This document shows positions 44,862-56,182 of a stretch of 64,000 bases of DNA, one piece after another. Made by a program: the position numbers and the translations under genes. Under the pieces are notes generated by a model. It saw nothing but the letters and a program-made list of their open reading frames with translations. It had not been told where the DNA came from and searched no databases. Every line of letters begins with the position of its first letter. The first letter of the stretch is position 1. The DNA is from Thermolongibacillus altinsuensis (GTDB lineage Bacteria; Bacillota; Bacilli; Bacillales; Anoxybacillaceae), in the NCBI RefSeq assembly GCF_004341205.1, contig NZ_SLUL01000005.1:62001-126000 (forward strand), written 5' to 3'.

Positions 44862-45125
44862 ATGGGGATAAAGTTAATCAATATCGGGTACGGGAATATG
44901 GTCTCGGCGACAAGGATTATTTCGATTGTTAGTCCCGACTCTGCTCCGATTCGACGCATTGTCCAAGATGCAAGAGAAAATGGAAAACTGATTGATGCAA
45001 CGCATGGAAGACGAACGAGAGCGGTTCTCATTATGGATAGCGACCATGTCATTTTATCTTCTGTTCAACCTGAAACCGTAGCACAACGTTTACTCAATCG
45101 CGATGATGTATCAGAAGAAGGGTAG
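44862..45125 (+). CDS. remA: Extracellular matrix regulatory protein RemA (YlzA)
   Basis: DNA-binding activator of biofilm matrix genes in B. subtilis. The protein has 87 residues, nearly identical to the B. subtilis protein over [19 protein letters not shown], and THGRRTRAV, with the acidic SEEG end. ATG 44862 follows GTAGGGGGAGC. Placed directly before gmk, as in many Firmicutes, which hints at a role older than biofilm control. Confidence 0.93.
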   Translation: MGIKLINIGYGNMVSATRIISIVSPDSAPIRRIVQDARENGKLIDATHGRRTRAVLIMDSDHVILSSVQPETVAQRLLNRDDVSEEG

Positions 45126-45749
<624 letters not shown>

Positions 45750-45752
45750 AAG

Positions 45753-45959
45753 ATGTTATATCCTTCTATCGACTTATTAATGCAAAAGTTAGATTCAAAA
45801 TATACGCTTGTGACGGTCGCAGCAAAACGTGCCCGTCAACTTCAAGAGAAAGATGATTTAACGATTGAAAAACCAGTATCGAAAAAGTTTGTTGGAAAGG
45901 CATTAGAGGAAATTGCGGCTGGCCACATTGAAGTCGGCAGAGAAGATGAAGCCGAATAA
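45753..45959 (+). CDS. rpoZ: RNA polymerase omega subunit
   Basis: Small core RNA polymerase subunit that helps fold beta-prime. The protein has 68 residues with the family motif [14 protein letters not shown] and the downstream [18 protein letters not shown] 45753 follows TTGGAGGTTGAG overlapping the gmk end. A terminator comes right after. Confidence 0.93.
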   Translation: MLYPSIDLLMQKLDSKYTLVTVAAKRARQLQEKDDLTIEKPVSKKFVGKALEEIAAGHIEVGREDEAE

Positions 45960-45969
45960 GCTGAACATG

Positions 45970-46000
45970 ACAACCTAATCTTTTAGGTTGTTATTTTTTT
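45970..46000 (+). terminator. Terminator after rpoZ
   Basis: ACAACCTAA and TTAGGTTGT form a 9-bp stem with a TCTT loop followed by TATTTTTTT. Confidence 0.9.
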
Positions 46001-46028
46001 ACAAAGTCAAATCAGGGGGACTATAGCC

Positions 46029-47231
46029 ATGGTAAAGGGAAAAAACGTTTTATTATGCGTGACAGGCGGAATCGCCGTTTATAAAGCGGCAGCGTTAACG
46101 AGCAAACTTGTCCAAGCAGGAGCAAATGTAAAAGTCATTATGAGCGAAGCGGCGTGTCATTTTGTGACGCCGCTGACGTTTCAAGCGTTATCAAAAAATG
46201 AAGTATATGTCGATACGTTTGACGAGAAAAAACCAAATGTGATTGCCCATATCGATTTAGCCGATTGGGCCGACCTCGTTTTAGTGGCTCCTGCGACAGC
46301 CAATACGATTGGGAAGTTAGCAAATGGGATTGCAGATAACATGCTTACGACGACGCTATTAGCAACGAAAGCCCCGATTTGGATTGCCCCGGCGATGAAT
46401 GTTCATATGTATGATCATCCTGCCGTTCAAGAAAATATGAAAAAATTAATGTCCTTTGGTTATCGATTTATTGAGCCAGCAGAAGGATTGTTAGCATGCG
46501 GATATGTTGGCAAAGGGAGACTAGAGGAACCTGAAACGATCGTTGCTTTGTTGGAACAACATTTTGCCAATGGATCATTATTAAAAGGGAAAAAAGTGCT
46601 TGTAACCGCTGGACCAACTCGCGAAAAACTGGATCCGGTGCGCTTTTTCAGCAATCATTCAACAGGGAAAATGGGATATGCGATCGCCGAAGCCGCCTTT
46701 GCTTTTGGCGCGGACGTCACATTAATTTCAGGCCCAACTTCTTTGCCTGATCCGCATGGAGTAAAGACGATTCGCATCGAAAGCGCTCAAGAAATGTATG
46801 AGGAAGTGATGAACTATTTTCATGATAGTGATATCGTCATTAAAACGGCGGCCGTTGCTGATTACAGACCAAAGTATGTAGCGAAAGATAAGATTAAAAA
46901 ACAGCCGGGTGACTATACCATTGTGATGGAGCGAACGGTCGATATTTTAAAAGCGCTAGGTGAACAAAAAACAAAACAGTTTTTAGTCGGTTTTGCTGCC
47001 GAAACAAACGATGTGGAGCGTTATGCAAAAAATAAGCTAGAAAGCAAAAATGCCGATATGATTGTTGCGAACAATGTTGTTCAAGCAGGGGCGGGATTCG
47101 GCACGGATACAAATATCGTTACGCTATTTAAACGAGACGGTTCTAAAAAAGAGTTGCCGCTATTACCAAAATCGGAAGTGGCGAAAGAAATTTTGCTCGA
47201 AATTTGTCGTGAGCTTGAGGCGATTGTATGA
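46029..47231 (+). CDS. coaBC: Bifunctional phosphopantothenoylcysteine decarboxylase/phosphopantothenate-cysteine ligase
   Basis: Two steps of coenzyme A synthesis in one 400-residue protein. The N-terminal CoaC flavoprotein half starts KNVLLCVTGGIAVYKAA and includes the PAMNVHMYDHPAVQENM substrate loop. The C-terminal CoaB half begins KKVLVTAGPTREKLDPVRF with NHSTGKMGYAIAEAA. ATG 46029 follows AGGGGGACTATAGCC. Overlaps priA by 4 bp. Confidence 0.95.
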   Translation: MVKGKNVLLCVTGGIAVYKAAALTSKLVQAGANVKVIMSEAACHFVTPLTFQALSKNEVYVDTFDEKKPNVIAHIDLADWADLVLVAPATANTIGKLANGIADNMLTTTLLATKAPIWIAPAMNVHMYDHPAVQENMKKLMSFGYRFIEPAEGLLACGYVGKGRLEEPETIVALLEQHFANGSLLKGKKVLVTAGPTREKLDPVRFFSNHSTGKMGYAIAEAAFAFGADVTLISGPTSLPDPHGVKTIRIESAQEMYEEVMNYFHDSDIVIKTAAVADYRPKYVAKDKIKKQPGDYTIVMERTVDILKALGEQKTKQFLVGFAAETNDVERYAKNKLESKNADMIVANNVVQAGAGFGTDTNIVTLFKRDGSKKELPLLPKSEVAKEILLEICRELEAIV

Positions 47232-49639
47232 AAGTAGCATCTGTCATTGTCGATATACCGACGCGCCAAACCGATCGGCCGTTTGATTATTTGGTTCCAG
47301 ACGAATGGGAAGATGTTGTTCAAGCCGGCATGCGCGTCATCGTTCCGTTTGGGACAAGATTGCTTCAAGGATTTGTCATTGACACCAAATCCGATACAGA
47401 GGTTGAAAAGCTCAAGCCGATTCATTCGTTGCTGGATGTCGCCCCTGTATTAAATGAAGAATTATTGCAATTAGGAAAATGGCTAACAGAGACGACGCTC
47501 TGTTTTATGATTTCGGCATTGCAAGCGATGCTGCCAGCCGCAATGAAAGCAAAATATGAGAAGGAAATTCATCTCATTCAAGAACGAATCGATCATCTTC
47601 ATGAAGATGTGCGCTTATTTTTTGGCGACAGAACGGTGGTTTCTTGGCGCGAAATTGAACATACATCTCTGCTGCCGCTGTTGCAAAAAGAAATCGCGAA
47701 AGGGCATTTGGAAGTCGTTTATCGTGTCGAAGAGAAGGGGAAGAAAAAAACAGCCAAATGGGTGGAATTAACATCAACGGCTGAACAAACGATGGAAGCG
47801 ATGAGCCGTTTGTCGGCTCAAGCGGTTAAGCAAAAAGAAATTTTGCAATTTCTGCTTGAGAATGGCCCTTCTTTTCCGTTGAAACAGCTTCTTGAAGAAA
47901 CAAACAGCTCTTTATCCGCCATTAAATCGCTCGTGCAAAAAAAGTTGGTCGTTGAAAAAGAAATCGAAGTATATCGAGATCCGTTTGCCGATCGAACATT
48001 CGCCAAAACGTCTCCTCTTCCGCTTACCGAAGATCAGCAGCGAGCGATTGCTCCAATTTTAGCAGGCATTGAAAAAGGAGAACATGATGTTTTTTTAATG
48101 TACGGTGTGACCGGAAGCGGAAAAACGGAAGTATATATGCAGACGATTGATGCGGTCTTAAAACAAGGAAAAGAAGCGATTGTTCTCGTTCCAGAGATTT
48201 CGCTTACTCCGCAAATGGTGAAGCGGTTTAAAGGGCGATTTGGTTCAAAAGTAGCGGTGCTTCATAGCGGATTATCGCTCGGTGAAAAATATGATGAATG
48301 GCGCAAAATTCAGCGAAAAGAAGTGCAGCTTGTCGTTGGAGCGCGCTCAGCCATTTTTGCTCCATTTGAAAATCTTGGCATCATTATTATTGATGAGGAG
48401 CATGAAACGAGCTATAAACAGGAAGAAAATCCTCGTTATCATGCGCGCGATGTGGCTATTTTTCGCGGTCGTTATCATCGCTGCCCTGTTGTTCTTGGCA
48501 GCGCGACCCCTTCGCTCGAGTCGTTTGCGCGCGCCAAAAAAGGGGTATATAAGCAATTAACCTTAAAAAAGAGGATGAATGACAAAGCGCTGCCGCCGGT
48601 TGACATTGTTGATATGCGTGAAGAATTGCGCGCCGGAAATCGTTCCATGTTTTCGCGCCTTTTATTTGAAAAATTAAAAGATCGACTCGAAAAAGGGGAG
48701 CAATCCGTTTTGTTTTTAAATCGCCGCGGGTATTCTTCGTTTGTGATGTGTCGCGATTGCGGACATGTCATTCAATGCCCGCATTGCGATATTTCGCTGA
48801 CGTATCATCGCGTTCAGCAACGATTGAAATGCCATTATTGCGGATATGAACAAGCGGTTTTGCATCGCTGTCCGTCTTGCGAAAGTGAACATATTCGTTT
48901 TTTTGGCACGGGTACGCAAAAGGTAGAGGAAGAGCTAGGAAAGCTGTTACCGGAGGCGCGCGTCATTCGGATGGATGTTGACACGACGAGCCGAAAAGGG
49001 GCGCACGAACGTCTGTTAAATGAATTCGGCGAAGGAAAAGCTGATATTTTATTAGGGACACAAATGATTGCCAAAGGATTGGATTTTCCAAAGGTGACAT
49101 TAGTCGGCGTGTTGGCAGCCGATACGATGCTTTATCTTCCCGACTTTCGTTCGGCCGAAAAAACGTTTCAATTATTGACGCAAGTAAGCGGAAGAGCAGG
49201 ACGTCATCAGCTTCCGGGAGAAGTGGTCATTCAAACCTATACCCCTGACCATTACAGCATTGAGCTAGCGGCTAAACATGACTACGAAACGTTTTATGAG
49301 CGAGAGATGCTGATCCGTAAAAAGCATGGCTATCCGCCATTTTACTATTTAACGCTGATCACCGTTTCGCATCCGGAAGCAACGAAAGCGGTGGCCATTA
49401 CGGATAAAATTGTCCACTATTTACAAAAGCAATTATCGTCTCAAGCGATCATTCTTGGCCCAGTTGCTTCTCCGATTGCGCGGATGAACGATAGATATCG
49501 TTATCAATGCATGATAAAATACAAACGAGAACCAAACTTTTCATCTGTTTTGCGAAAAATTGTTGACCATTATCAACAAGAGATAAACAGAGGCGAATTA
49601 ACGATTACGATTGATTTAAATCCATATATGATGATGTAA
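47228..49639 (+). CDS. priA: Primosomal replication helicase PriA
   Basis: 3'-5' DNA helicase that restarts stalled forks and loads the primosome. The protein has 803 residues: an N-terminal DNA-binding domain, Walker A GVTGSGKTEVY near residue 295, DEEH box in IDEEHETSYKQ, and a zinc-binding cysteine array (CRDCG, CPHCD, CHYCG, CPSCE), then helicase C motifs GTQMIAKGLDFP and QVSGRAGR. ATG 47228 overlaps coaBC. Confidence 0.97.
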   Translation: MKVASVIVDIPTRQTDRPFDYLVPDEWEDVVQAGMRVIVPFGTRLLQGFVIDTKSDTEVEKLKPIHSLLDVAPVLNEELLQLGKWLTETTLCFMISALQAMLPAAMKAKYEKEIHLIQERIDHLHEDVRLFFGDRTVVSWREIEHTSLLPLLQKEIAKGHLEVVYRVEEKGKKKTAKWVELTSTAEQTMEAMSRLSAQAVKQKEILQFLLENGPSFPLKQLLEETNSSLSAIKSLVQKKLVVEKEIEVYRDPFADRTFAKTSPLPLTEDQQRAIAPILAGIEKGEHDVFLMYGVTGSGKTEVYMQTIDAVLKQGKEAIVLVPEISLTPQMVKRFKGRFGSKVAVLHSGLSLGEKYDEWRKIQRKEVQLVVGARSAIFAPFENLGIIIIDEEHETSYKQEENPRYHARDVAIFRGRYHRCPVVLGSATPSLESFARAKKGVYKQLTLKKRMNDKALPPVDIVDMREELRAGNRSMFSRLLFEKLKDRLEKGEQSVLFLNRRGYSSFVMCRDCGHVIQCPHCDISLTYHRVQQRLKCHYCGYEQAVLHRCPSCESEHIRFFGTGTQKVEEELGKLLPEARVIRMDVDTTSRKGAHERLLNEFGEGKADILLGTQMIAKGLDFPKVTLVGVLAADTMLYLPDFRSAEKTFQLLTQVSGRAGRHQLPGEVVIQTYTPDHYSIELAAKHDYETFYEREMLIRKKHGYPPFYYLTLITVSHPEATKAVAITDKIVHYLQKQLSSQAIILGPVASPIARMNDRYRYQCMIKYKREPNFSSVLRKIVDHYQQEINRGELTITIDLNPYMMM

Positions 49640-49655
49640 ATTGGAGGAACGTGCA

Positions 49656-50129
49656 TTGGCTATATTAGAAATTGTGAAATATCCAGCTCCTATTTTAGAA
49701 ACACCTTGTAAAAAAGTAACAACCTTTGATCGTCAGCTTGTCAAACTGTTAAATGACATGTATGATACGATGATCGCCGCCGATGGGGTGGGATTAGCCG
49801 CCCCGCAAGTCGGCATTGATCAACAAATTGCGATTGTCGATATTGGCGATCGCCATGGGCGAATTGAATTGATTAATCCTGTGATCATTGAAGCGCGCGG
49901 CGAACAAATCGGTCCAGAAGGATGTTTAAGCTTTCCAGGGCTTTTTGGAGAGGTAAAGCGCGCCGATTATGTAAAGGTGCGTGCGCAAAATCGCCGTGGC
50001 CGTACATATACGCTTGAAGCGAACGGGTTTTTAGCTCGAGCGTTACAGCATGAAATCGATCATTTACAAGGAATTTTATTTACGACAAAAGTGATTCGTT
50101 ATTATGAAGATGGAGAGTTAGAAGGGTAG
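49656..50129 (+). CDS. def: Peptide deformylase
   Basis: Fe/Zn metalloenzyme that removes the formyl group from new proteins. The protein has 157 residues, with motif 1 GVGLAAPQ (residues 44-51), motif 2 EGCLSFPG with metal ligand Cys90, and motif 3 HEIDHLQG. TTG 49656 is 7 nt after TTGGAGGA and gives the family N-terminus; the in-frame TTG 49641 lies on the ribosome site. Paired with fmt, which makes its formyl-Met-tRNA counterpart. Confidence 0.95.
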   Translation: MAILEIVKYPAPILETPCKKVTTFDRQLVKLLNDMYDTMIAADGVGLAAPQVGIDQQIAIVDIGDRHGRIELINPVIIEARGEQIGPEGCLSFPGLFGEVKRADYVKVRAQNRRGRTYTLEANGFLARALQHEIDHLQGILFTTKVIRYYEDGELEG

Positions 50130-50138
50130 GTAGGATCG

Positions 50139-51086
50139 ATGACAAGAATTGTGTTTATGGGTACACCAGACTTTGCCGTTCCGATTCTTGAGCAGCTAGT
50201 GAAAGATGGCTACAATGTCGTGGGAGTCGTGACGCAACCGGATAAGCCGAAAGGAAGAAAACAGCAATTGACGCCTCCGCCGGTCAAAGTAAAGGCGGAG
50301 CAATACGGAATTCCTGTGTTGCAGCCAACGAAAATTCGTGAAAAAGAGCAATATGAACAAGTGATTGCCTTGCAGCCCGATTTAATTGTTACAGCGGCAT
50401 TTGGGCAAATTTTGCCGAAAGCGTTATTAGATGCACCGAAATATGGCTGCATTAACGTTCACGCTTCATTATTGCCAGAGTTGCGCGGCGGTGCACCTAT
50501 TCATTACGCCATCTTGCAAGGAAAAGAAAAGACAGGGATTACCATTATGTACATGGTGGAACAGCTCGATGCCGGCGATATTTTGACGCAAGTGGAAGTG
50601 CCGATTGACGAGCGAGATACAGTCGGAACCTTGCATGATAAGCTAAGCGAAGCGGGAGCAAAATTGCTTTCCGAAACGATCCCTCTTTTGCTCTCTGGAA
50701 ACATTACACCTGTGAAACAAGATGAAACAAAAGCGACATTCGCCTATAACATTAAGCGAGAGCAAGAAAAGATTGATTGGTCCAAAAGCGGGGAAGAAAT
50801 TTATAACCATATTCGCGGCATGAATCCGTGGCCTGTTGCTTATACAACGCTGCAAGGGCATGTGTGGAAAATTTGGTGGGGCGAAAAAGTAGCCATGCCT
50901 CATTCGGCACGGCCGGGAACCATTATTGCTGTTGAAGAAGATGGCATCATTGTTGCGACAGGAAATGAAACAGCGATCAAAATTACGGAGTTACAACCAG
51001 CCGGAAAAAGAAAAATGACAGCGACTGAATTTTTGCGCGGAGCGACGGTGCAAATTGGAACAATGTTAGGGGATGAACATGAATAA
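50139..51086 (+). CDS. fmt: Methionyl-tRNA formyltransferase
   Basis: Transfers formyl from 10-formyl-THF to initiator Met-tRNA. The protein has 315 residues; N-terminal catalytic domain with [15 protein letters not shown], the [20 protein letters not shown] segment (catalytic Asn/His) and the specificity loop KPKGRKQQ; C-terminal OB-like domain. ATG 50139 follows GTAGGTAGG. Overlaps rsmB by 8 bp. Confidence 0.97.
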   Translation: MTRIVFMGTPDFAVPILEQLVKDGYNVVGVVTQPDKPKGRKQQLTPPPVKVKAEQYGIPVLQPTKIREKEQYEQVIALQPDLIVTAAFGQILPKALLDAPKYGCINVHASLLPELRGGAPIHYAILQGKEKTGITIMYMVEQLDAGDILTQVEVPIDERDTVGTLHDKLSEAGAKLLSETIPLLLSGNITPVKQDETKATFAYNIKREQEKIDWSKSGEEIYNHIRGMNPWPVAYTTLQGHVWKIWWGEKVAMPHSARPGTIIAVEEDGIIVATGNETAIKITELQPAGKRKMTATEFLRGATVQIGTMLGDEHE

Positions 51087-52422
51087 AGCGAATGTACGGA
51101 AATTGGCGCTTGATGTTCTTTTGGCGATCGAGGAACGTGAAGCGTACAGTAATTTATTGCTAAATAAAGCGATCGAAACAAATTCTTTATCTTCGAAAGA
51201 TGTCGCATTATTAACGGAAATTGTGTACGGGACGATTCAGCGCCGCGATACGCTTGACTATTATTTAAAACCATTTATGAAAACAAAAAAGCTTGAGCGA
51301 TGGGTTCATATTTTGTTGCGCCTTTCGCTGTATCAAATGATCTATTTAGATCGTATTCCTGATCGGGCGATTTTATTTGAAGCCGTTGAAATTGCAAAAA
51401 AGCGCGGCCATAAAGGAATTGCATCGATGGTGAACGGGGTGCTTCGCTCCATTCAACGTCAAGGAGTTCCTTCCCTTGAACGCATTCGCAATGAAGTTGA
51501 GCGCTTATCCATCGCGACAAGCCATCCCCGCTGGCTCGTTCAACGTTGGGTCGAACAATTCGGGATGGAAGAAACCAAAAAAATGTGCGAAGCAAATTTG
51601 CTTCCTCCTGAGCAAACGGCGCGTGTCAATACATGGAAAACAACGGTGGCTGAAGTGTTAACGATGTTAAAAGAAGAAGGGATCGAAGCTGTTCCATCCA
51701 ACGTGGTCGATGCGGGAATTAAGATTTTAAAAGGGAATGCGGCACGGACAAAAGCATTTCGTGAAGGATTGCTCACCATTCAAGATGAAAGCTCGATGCT
51801 TGTTGGGTATGCGCTAGGCGTTCATGAAGGAGATCGCGTTCTAGATAGCTGTGCGGCTCCAGGCGGAAAGACGACGCATATTGCCGAATTGTTGCGAAAT
51901 ACAGGGCAAGTGATTGCCCTTGATCTTCACGAACATAAAGTCAAACTGATCAAAGAGCAAGCGGAGCGCTTAAATCTTTCCAATGTGGAAGCGATGCAAA
52001 TGGATAGTCGCGACGTTGGCGCTCGTTTTTCTGAAGAAAGTTTTGATAAAATTTTAGTGGATGCTCCTTGTTCTGGATTGGGTGTGATCCGCCGCAAGCC
52101 GGAAATTAAATATAATAAAAAAGAAGAAGATATTGAGCAGCTCGCGTCCATTCAACTTGACATTTTAAGCGCGGTTGCGCCGCTGTTGAAAAAAGGCGGC
52201 ACATTAGTATATAGCACATGTACGATTGACCGCGCTGAAAATGAACGTGTGATCGCGCAATTTTTAGCCACTCATCCGCAGTTTGAACTCGATCCTACGC
52301 TCGAAAGCCGCTTGCCAGCGCCTGTCCAGCGCTACGTTCATAATGGACAATTGCAGTTGTTGCCGCATTATTTTTATTCTGACGGATTTTTTATTGCATC
52401 ATTGCGAAAGAAAGGTGAATAA
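51079..52422 (+). CDS. rsmB: 16S rRNA m5C967 methyltransferase RsmB
   Basis: SAM-dependent rRNA methyltransferase. The protein has 447 residues, the B. subtilis length, with an N-terminal NusB-like RNA-binding domain, and a Rossmann domain with [32 protein letters not shown] (first Cys) and [14 protein letters not shown] (catalytic Cys). ATG 51079 is 6 nt after AGGGG; ATG 51073 touches that site. Confidence 0.95.
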   Translation: MNKANVRKLALDVLLAIEEREAYSNLLLNKAIETNSLSSKDVALLTEIVYGTIQRRDTLDYYLKPFMKTKKLERWVHILLRLSLYQMIYLDRIPDRAILFEAVEIAKKRGHKGIASMVNGVLRSIQRQGVPSLERIRNEVERLSIATSHPRWLVQRWVEQFGMEETKKMCEANLLPPEQTARVNTWKTTVAEVLTMLKEEGIEAVPSNVVDAGIKILKGNAARTKAFREGLLTIQDESSMLVGYALGVHEGDRVLDSCAAPGGKTTHIAELLRNTGQVIALDLHEHKVKLIKEQAERLNLSNVEAMQMDSRDVGARFSEESFDKILVDAPCSGLGVIRRKPEIKYNKKEEDIEQLASIQLDILSAVAPLLKKGGTLVYSTCTIDRAENERVIAQFLATHPQFELDPTLESRLPAPVQRYVHNGQLQLLPHYFYSDGFFIASLRKKGE

Positions 52423-52423
52423 C

Positions 52424-53470
52424 ATGAAACGATCGATTTATTCGATGCGCTTTGAAGATTTGCAGGCATGGTTACAAGAACAAGGAGAAAAGCCGTTTCG
52501 CGCTACACAAATTTTTGAATGGCTGTACAAAAAAAGGGTCACATCGTTTGCGGACATGACGAACTTGCCCAAATCATTGCGCGAACGACTTGAAGAAACA
52601 TTTGTCATCACAACATTAAAGACACTTGTGCAACAAACATCAAAAGATGGGACGATGAAGTTTCTATTTGAACTTCACGATGGTTATTCAATCGAAACGG
52701 TATTAATGAGACATAATTATGGAAATTCGATTTGTGTAACGACACAAGTTGGTTGCCGAATCGGCTGTACGTTTTGCGCATCGACACTCGGAGGATTAAA
52801 ACGAAATTTAGAGGCTGGAGAAATTGTCGCTCAAGTCGTTAAAGTGCAAAAGGCGCTTGATGAAGTCGGTGAACGAGTGAGCAGCATTGTCGTCATGGGA
52901 ATTGGCGAACCGTTCGATAATTATGATGAGCTTATAAAATTCCTTAAAATTGTCAACCATCCAAAAGGATTACAGATCGGCGCCCGTCATATTACGGTTT
53001 CAACGAGCGGAATTATTCCTAAAATTTATCAGTTTGCTGATGAAAATATGCAAATTAACTTTGCGATTTCGCTTCATGCCCCAACGACAGAACTGCGCAC
53101 AAAACTAATGCCAATCAATCGTGCATATAAACTTCCAGATTTAATGGAAGCCGTTCGCTACTACATTGAAAAGACAGGGCGACGCGTTACGTTTGAATAT
53201 GGTTTATTCGGCGGTGTAAATGATCAAATTGAGCATGCAGAGCAATTGGCACAGTTAATTAAAGGATTAAAGTGCCATGTCAACTTAATTCCTGTTAACT
53301 ATGTGCCTGAGCGCAATTATGTTCGCACGCCGCGCGATCAAATTTTTGCCTTTGAACGAGCATTGAAAAAACATGGAATTAACGTAACCATTCGCCGCGA
53401 ACAAGGTCATGATATTGATGCAGCATGCGGTCAACTGCGTGCAAAGGAGCGCAAAGAAGAGATGAGGTGA
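52424..53470 (+). CDS. rlmN: Dual-specificity 23S rRNA/tRNA m2A methyltransferase RlmN
   Basis: Radical SAM enzyme that methylates A2503 of 23S rRNA and A37 of some tRNAs. The protein has 348 residues, with the CxxxCxxC cluster at Cys111, Cys115 and Cys118 ([11 protein letters not shown]), [10 protein letters not shown], and the C-terminal [13 protein letters not shown] carrying the methyl-carrier Cys. ATG 52424 follows AAAGGTGAAT; the N-terminus is about 15 residues shorter than in B. subtilis. The open frame back to 52283 is inside rsmB. Confidence 0.95.
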   Translation: MKRSIYSMRFEDLQAWLQEQGEKPFRATQIFEWLYKKRVTSFADMTNLPKSLRERLEETFVITTLKTLVQQTSKDGTMKFLFELHDGYSIETVLMRHNYGNSICVTTQVGCRIGCTFCASTLGGLKRNLEAGEIVAQVVKVQKALDEVGERVSSIVVMGIGEPFDNYDELIKFLKIVNHPKGLQIGARHITVSTSGIIPKIYQFADENMQINFAISLHAPTTELRTKLMPINRAYKLPDLMEAVRYYIEKTGRRVTFEYGLFGGVNDQIEHAEQLAQLIKGLKCHVNLIPVNYVPERNYVRTPRDQIFAFERALKKHGINVTIRREQGHDIDAACGQLRAKERKEEMR

Positions 53471-53474
53471 AAAA

Positions 53475-54224
53475 ATGAAAGCGGTATTTCAAACCGATGT
53501 TGGAAAGCTTCGACCTCATAATGAAGACAACGGTGGGGTTTTTGTTAATCAAGATGGGGATTATTTGGCAATCGTTGCTGATGGAATGGGAGGGCATCTT
53601 GCAGGAGATGTAGCGAGCGAGATGACCATTACACAATTAAAGGAATTTTGGGAGAAAACGTCGAGCATTTCTTCGCCTGAAGTGGCGGAAAAATGGCTGA
53701 AAGAACATGTAATGAAAGTAAATGAATTGTTGTTTCAACATTCACTAGCCAACGATGAGTGTCAAGGAATGGGAACAACGTTGGTTACGGCCATTTGCAC
53801 AAAACAATTCGCAACGATTGGCCACATCGGAGACAGCCGTTGCTATTTGTTAAATGCCAACGGTTTTCAGCAAATGACCGAAGATCATTCTCTCGTCAAT
53901 GAACTTGTTAAAACAGGACAAATTTCGAAGAAAGATGCGGAACACCACCCGCGTAAAAACGTTTTGCTGCGAGCGCTTGGCACGGAGCAAACGATTCAAT
54001 TAGACGTAAAAACCGTGACGGTAGAAGAAGGCGATGTATTGCTTCTTTGCTCAGATGGATTGTCGAATAAAGTTTCTGAGCAAACCATGGTCGATGTTTT
54101 AACTTCAGAGCAACCGCTAGAAGCGAAAGCGCAAACGCTCATTGATTTAGCTAATGAATATGGGGGAGAAGACAATATTACGTTAGCGATCGTGCAATTT
54201 TCATTTGAATGTGAAAGTGGGTGA
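53475..54224 (+). CDS. prpC: PP2C-type Ser/Thr protein phosphatase PrpC
   Basis: Mn-dependent phosphatase that reverses PrkC phosphorylation. The protein has 249 residues, with PPM motifs RPHNEDN, IVADGMGGHLAGDVAS, GDSRCYLL, LLCSDGLSNKV and GGEDNITLAIV, the last three supplying metal-binding Asp residues. ATG 53475 follows GATGAGGTG. Six bases separate it from prkC. Confidence 0.96.
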   Translation: MKAVFQTDVGKLRPHNEDNGGVFVNQDGDYLAIVADGMGGHLAGDVASEMTITQLKEFWEKTSSISSPEVAEKWLKEHVMKVNELLFQHSLANDECQGMGTTLVTAICTKQFATIGHIGDSRCYLLNANGFQQMTEDHSLVNELVKTGQISKKDAEHHPRKNVLLRALGTEQTIQLDVKTVTVEEGDVLLLCSDGLSNKVSEQTMVDVLTSEQPLEAKAQTLIDLANEYGGEDNITLAIVQFSFECESG

Positions 54225-54230
54225 TCGTTC

Positions 54231-56150
54231 GTGCTCATCGGCAAACGATTAAACGGCCGCTACAAAATTTTGCAGCTCATCGGCGGCGGAGGAATGGCCA
54301 ACGTATATTTAGCAAATGACATGATTTTAGAGCGAGATGTCGCCATTAAAGTGCTGCGTTTAGATTTTGTAAATGACGAACAGTTTATTAAACGATTTCG
54401 TCGCGAAGCACAGGCGGCAACGAGCCTCAATCACGAAAACATCGTCAGCATTTACGATGTCGGTGAAGACGAAGGAATCTATTATATCGTTATGGAATAT
54501 GTGCGCGGTTGCACGTTAAAGCAATACATTCAACAACACGCTCCTTTAACTGTTTCAGAAGTGTTGCGCATTATGGAACAATTAACAGGAGCGATCGCCC
54601 ATGCCCATCAAAATCGAATTGTTCATCGCGATATAAAGCCGCAAAATATTTTAATTAATGAAGACGGAACGGTAAAAGTGACCGATTTTGGGATTGCGGT
54701 TGCTTTAAGTTCTACGACGATTACACAAACGAATTCAGTTCTTGGCTCCGTTCATTATTTATCCCCTGAGCAAGCAAGAGGGGGAATCGCAACAGAAAAA
54801 ACGGATATTTACTCGCTTGGAATTGTCATGTTCGAACTTTTGACTGGTCGATTGCCTTTTTCTGGCGAATCGGCTGTATCTATTGTGCTAAAACATTTGC
54901 AGGCGGATACCCCATCGTTGCGACAATGGAATCCAAACATTCCACAAAGTGTTGAAAACATTGTGTTAAGAGCGACAGCTAAAAATCCGCTTCATCGCTA
55001 TGAAAGCGTTTCGGAAATGCAAGAAGATATTCGTACGGCCCTGTTACCTGAACGGCTTCATGAAGAAAAATTTGTCATTCCTAGCGAAGATGACGAAGAA
55101 ACAAAAATTGTACCGATTATTAAACAAGAAAAAGTGCAGTCACAGCCGCAAGAGGCTGTTCCTGTCAAAAAAGAACGGCGTCAAAAAAAATGGATTCGAT
55201 GGCTGATTGGAGTATCGATTCTTTTTGCCGTTGCTGGCATCAGCGCAGTCACTTGGATTCCAGCGCTCTTCTTCCCAAAAGATGTTGCTGTTCCAGATGT
55301 AACGAATCAAGATTACGACGAAGCTGTTACCAATTTAGCTTCGTTAGGATTTGAAATTAAAGATACGATGAATTTAGAAAATAATGAAATCCCTGAGGGG
55401 AAAGTGATTCGCACAAAGCCTGAAGCGGGAGAAATGGTAAAAAAGGGAACAGCGATTACGATTTACAAAAGCATCGGGAAGAAAAAAGTATCATTTGATA
55501 ACTACATCGGCCAAAACATTCACGATGTAGAATCGGTATTGCAAAAACAAAATTATTTACTGATCGATAAAAAAGAAATCTACAGCGACGAACCACCTGG
55601 AACGATTATTGATCAAATTCCATCCCCGGGTGAAATGGTCGTTCCAGAAGAAACAGAAGTGTTGTTTACCGTAAGCATGGGACCTGAAAAAATTATTTTA
55701 AAGGATTTAACAGGCTACACAGAAAAAAGTGTTAGAGATTATGCGGCAGATCAGCAGTTGTATGTCATTGTTAAGCAACAATATTCCGATACGGTTGAAA
55801 AAGGGTTAGTTATTTCACAAACGCCGCAAGCGAATGCGAGATTGGACAAAGGTTCAACGATCACAGTTGTCATTTCTCTTGGAAAGGAACCGGTTTCGAC
55901 GAAAAAAGTGGTTCAAGAAATCGATATTCCTTACGAGCCGACAGTGGAAGGGGAACCGTTGACAGCGGAATTGTATATTGAAGATGAAAATCATGATTTC
56001 GCAACTCCTTATAAAACGTATCGGCTTACGAGCAGTGTAAAAGAGCGAGTAGAATTTATAATCAAGCAAGGAAATAAAGGGCGTTACCGCGTTGTTGTGA
56101 ACGGAACGGTTGTTCGTGAAGGAATTGTTCCTTATCCAACTACACCTTAA
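54231..56150 (+). CDS. prkC: Membrane Ser/Thr kinase PrkC with PASTA repeats
   Basis: Receptor kinase that senses muropeptides and controls germination and stationary-phase physiology. The protein has 639 residues: kinase domain with GGGGMANVYLA, catalytic Lys40 (VAIKVLR), HRDIKPQN, DFG and the TXT-containing activation loop; one membrane segment (about residues 322-349); then three PASTA repeats (starting near VPDVTNQDYDEAV, SFDNYIGQNIHDV and LKDLTGYTEKSV) and a C-terminal Ig-like end. GTG 54231 follows GTGGGTGATC. Confidence 0.96.
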   Translation: MLIGKRLNGRYKILQLIGGGGMANVYLANDMILERDVAIKVLRLDFVNDEQFIKRFRREAQAATSLNHENIVSIYDVGEDEGIYYIVMEYVRGCTLKQYIQQHAPLTVSEVLRIMEQLTGAIAHAHQNRIVHRDIKPQNILINEDGTVKVTDFGIAVALSSTTITQTNSVLGSVHYLSPEQARGGIATEKTDIYSLGIVMFELLTGRLPFSGESAVSIVLKHLQADTPSLRQWNPNIPQSVENIVLRATAKNPLHRYESVSEMQEDIRTALLPERLHEEKFVIPSEDDEETKIVPIIKQEKVQSQPQEAVPVKKERRQKKWIRWLIGVSILFAVAGISAVTWIPALFFPKDVAVPDVTNQDYDEAVTNLASLGFEIKDTMNLENNEIPEGKVIRTKPEAGEMVKKGTAITIYKSIGKKKVSFDNYIGQNIHDVESVLQKQNYLLIDKKEIYSDEPPGTIIDQIPSPGEMVVPEETEVLFTVSMGPEKIILKDLTGYTEKSVRDYAADQQLYVIVKQQYSDTVEKGLVISQTPQANARLDKGSTITVVISLGKEPVSTKKVVQEIDIPYEPTVEGEPLTAELYIEDENHDFATPYKTYRLTSSVKERVEFIIKQGNKGRYRVVVNGTVVREGIVPYPTTP

Positions 56151-56182
56151 TGATACTATAATAACGATAAAGGAGTGAGGCT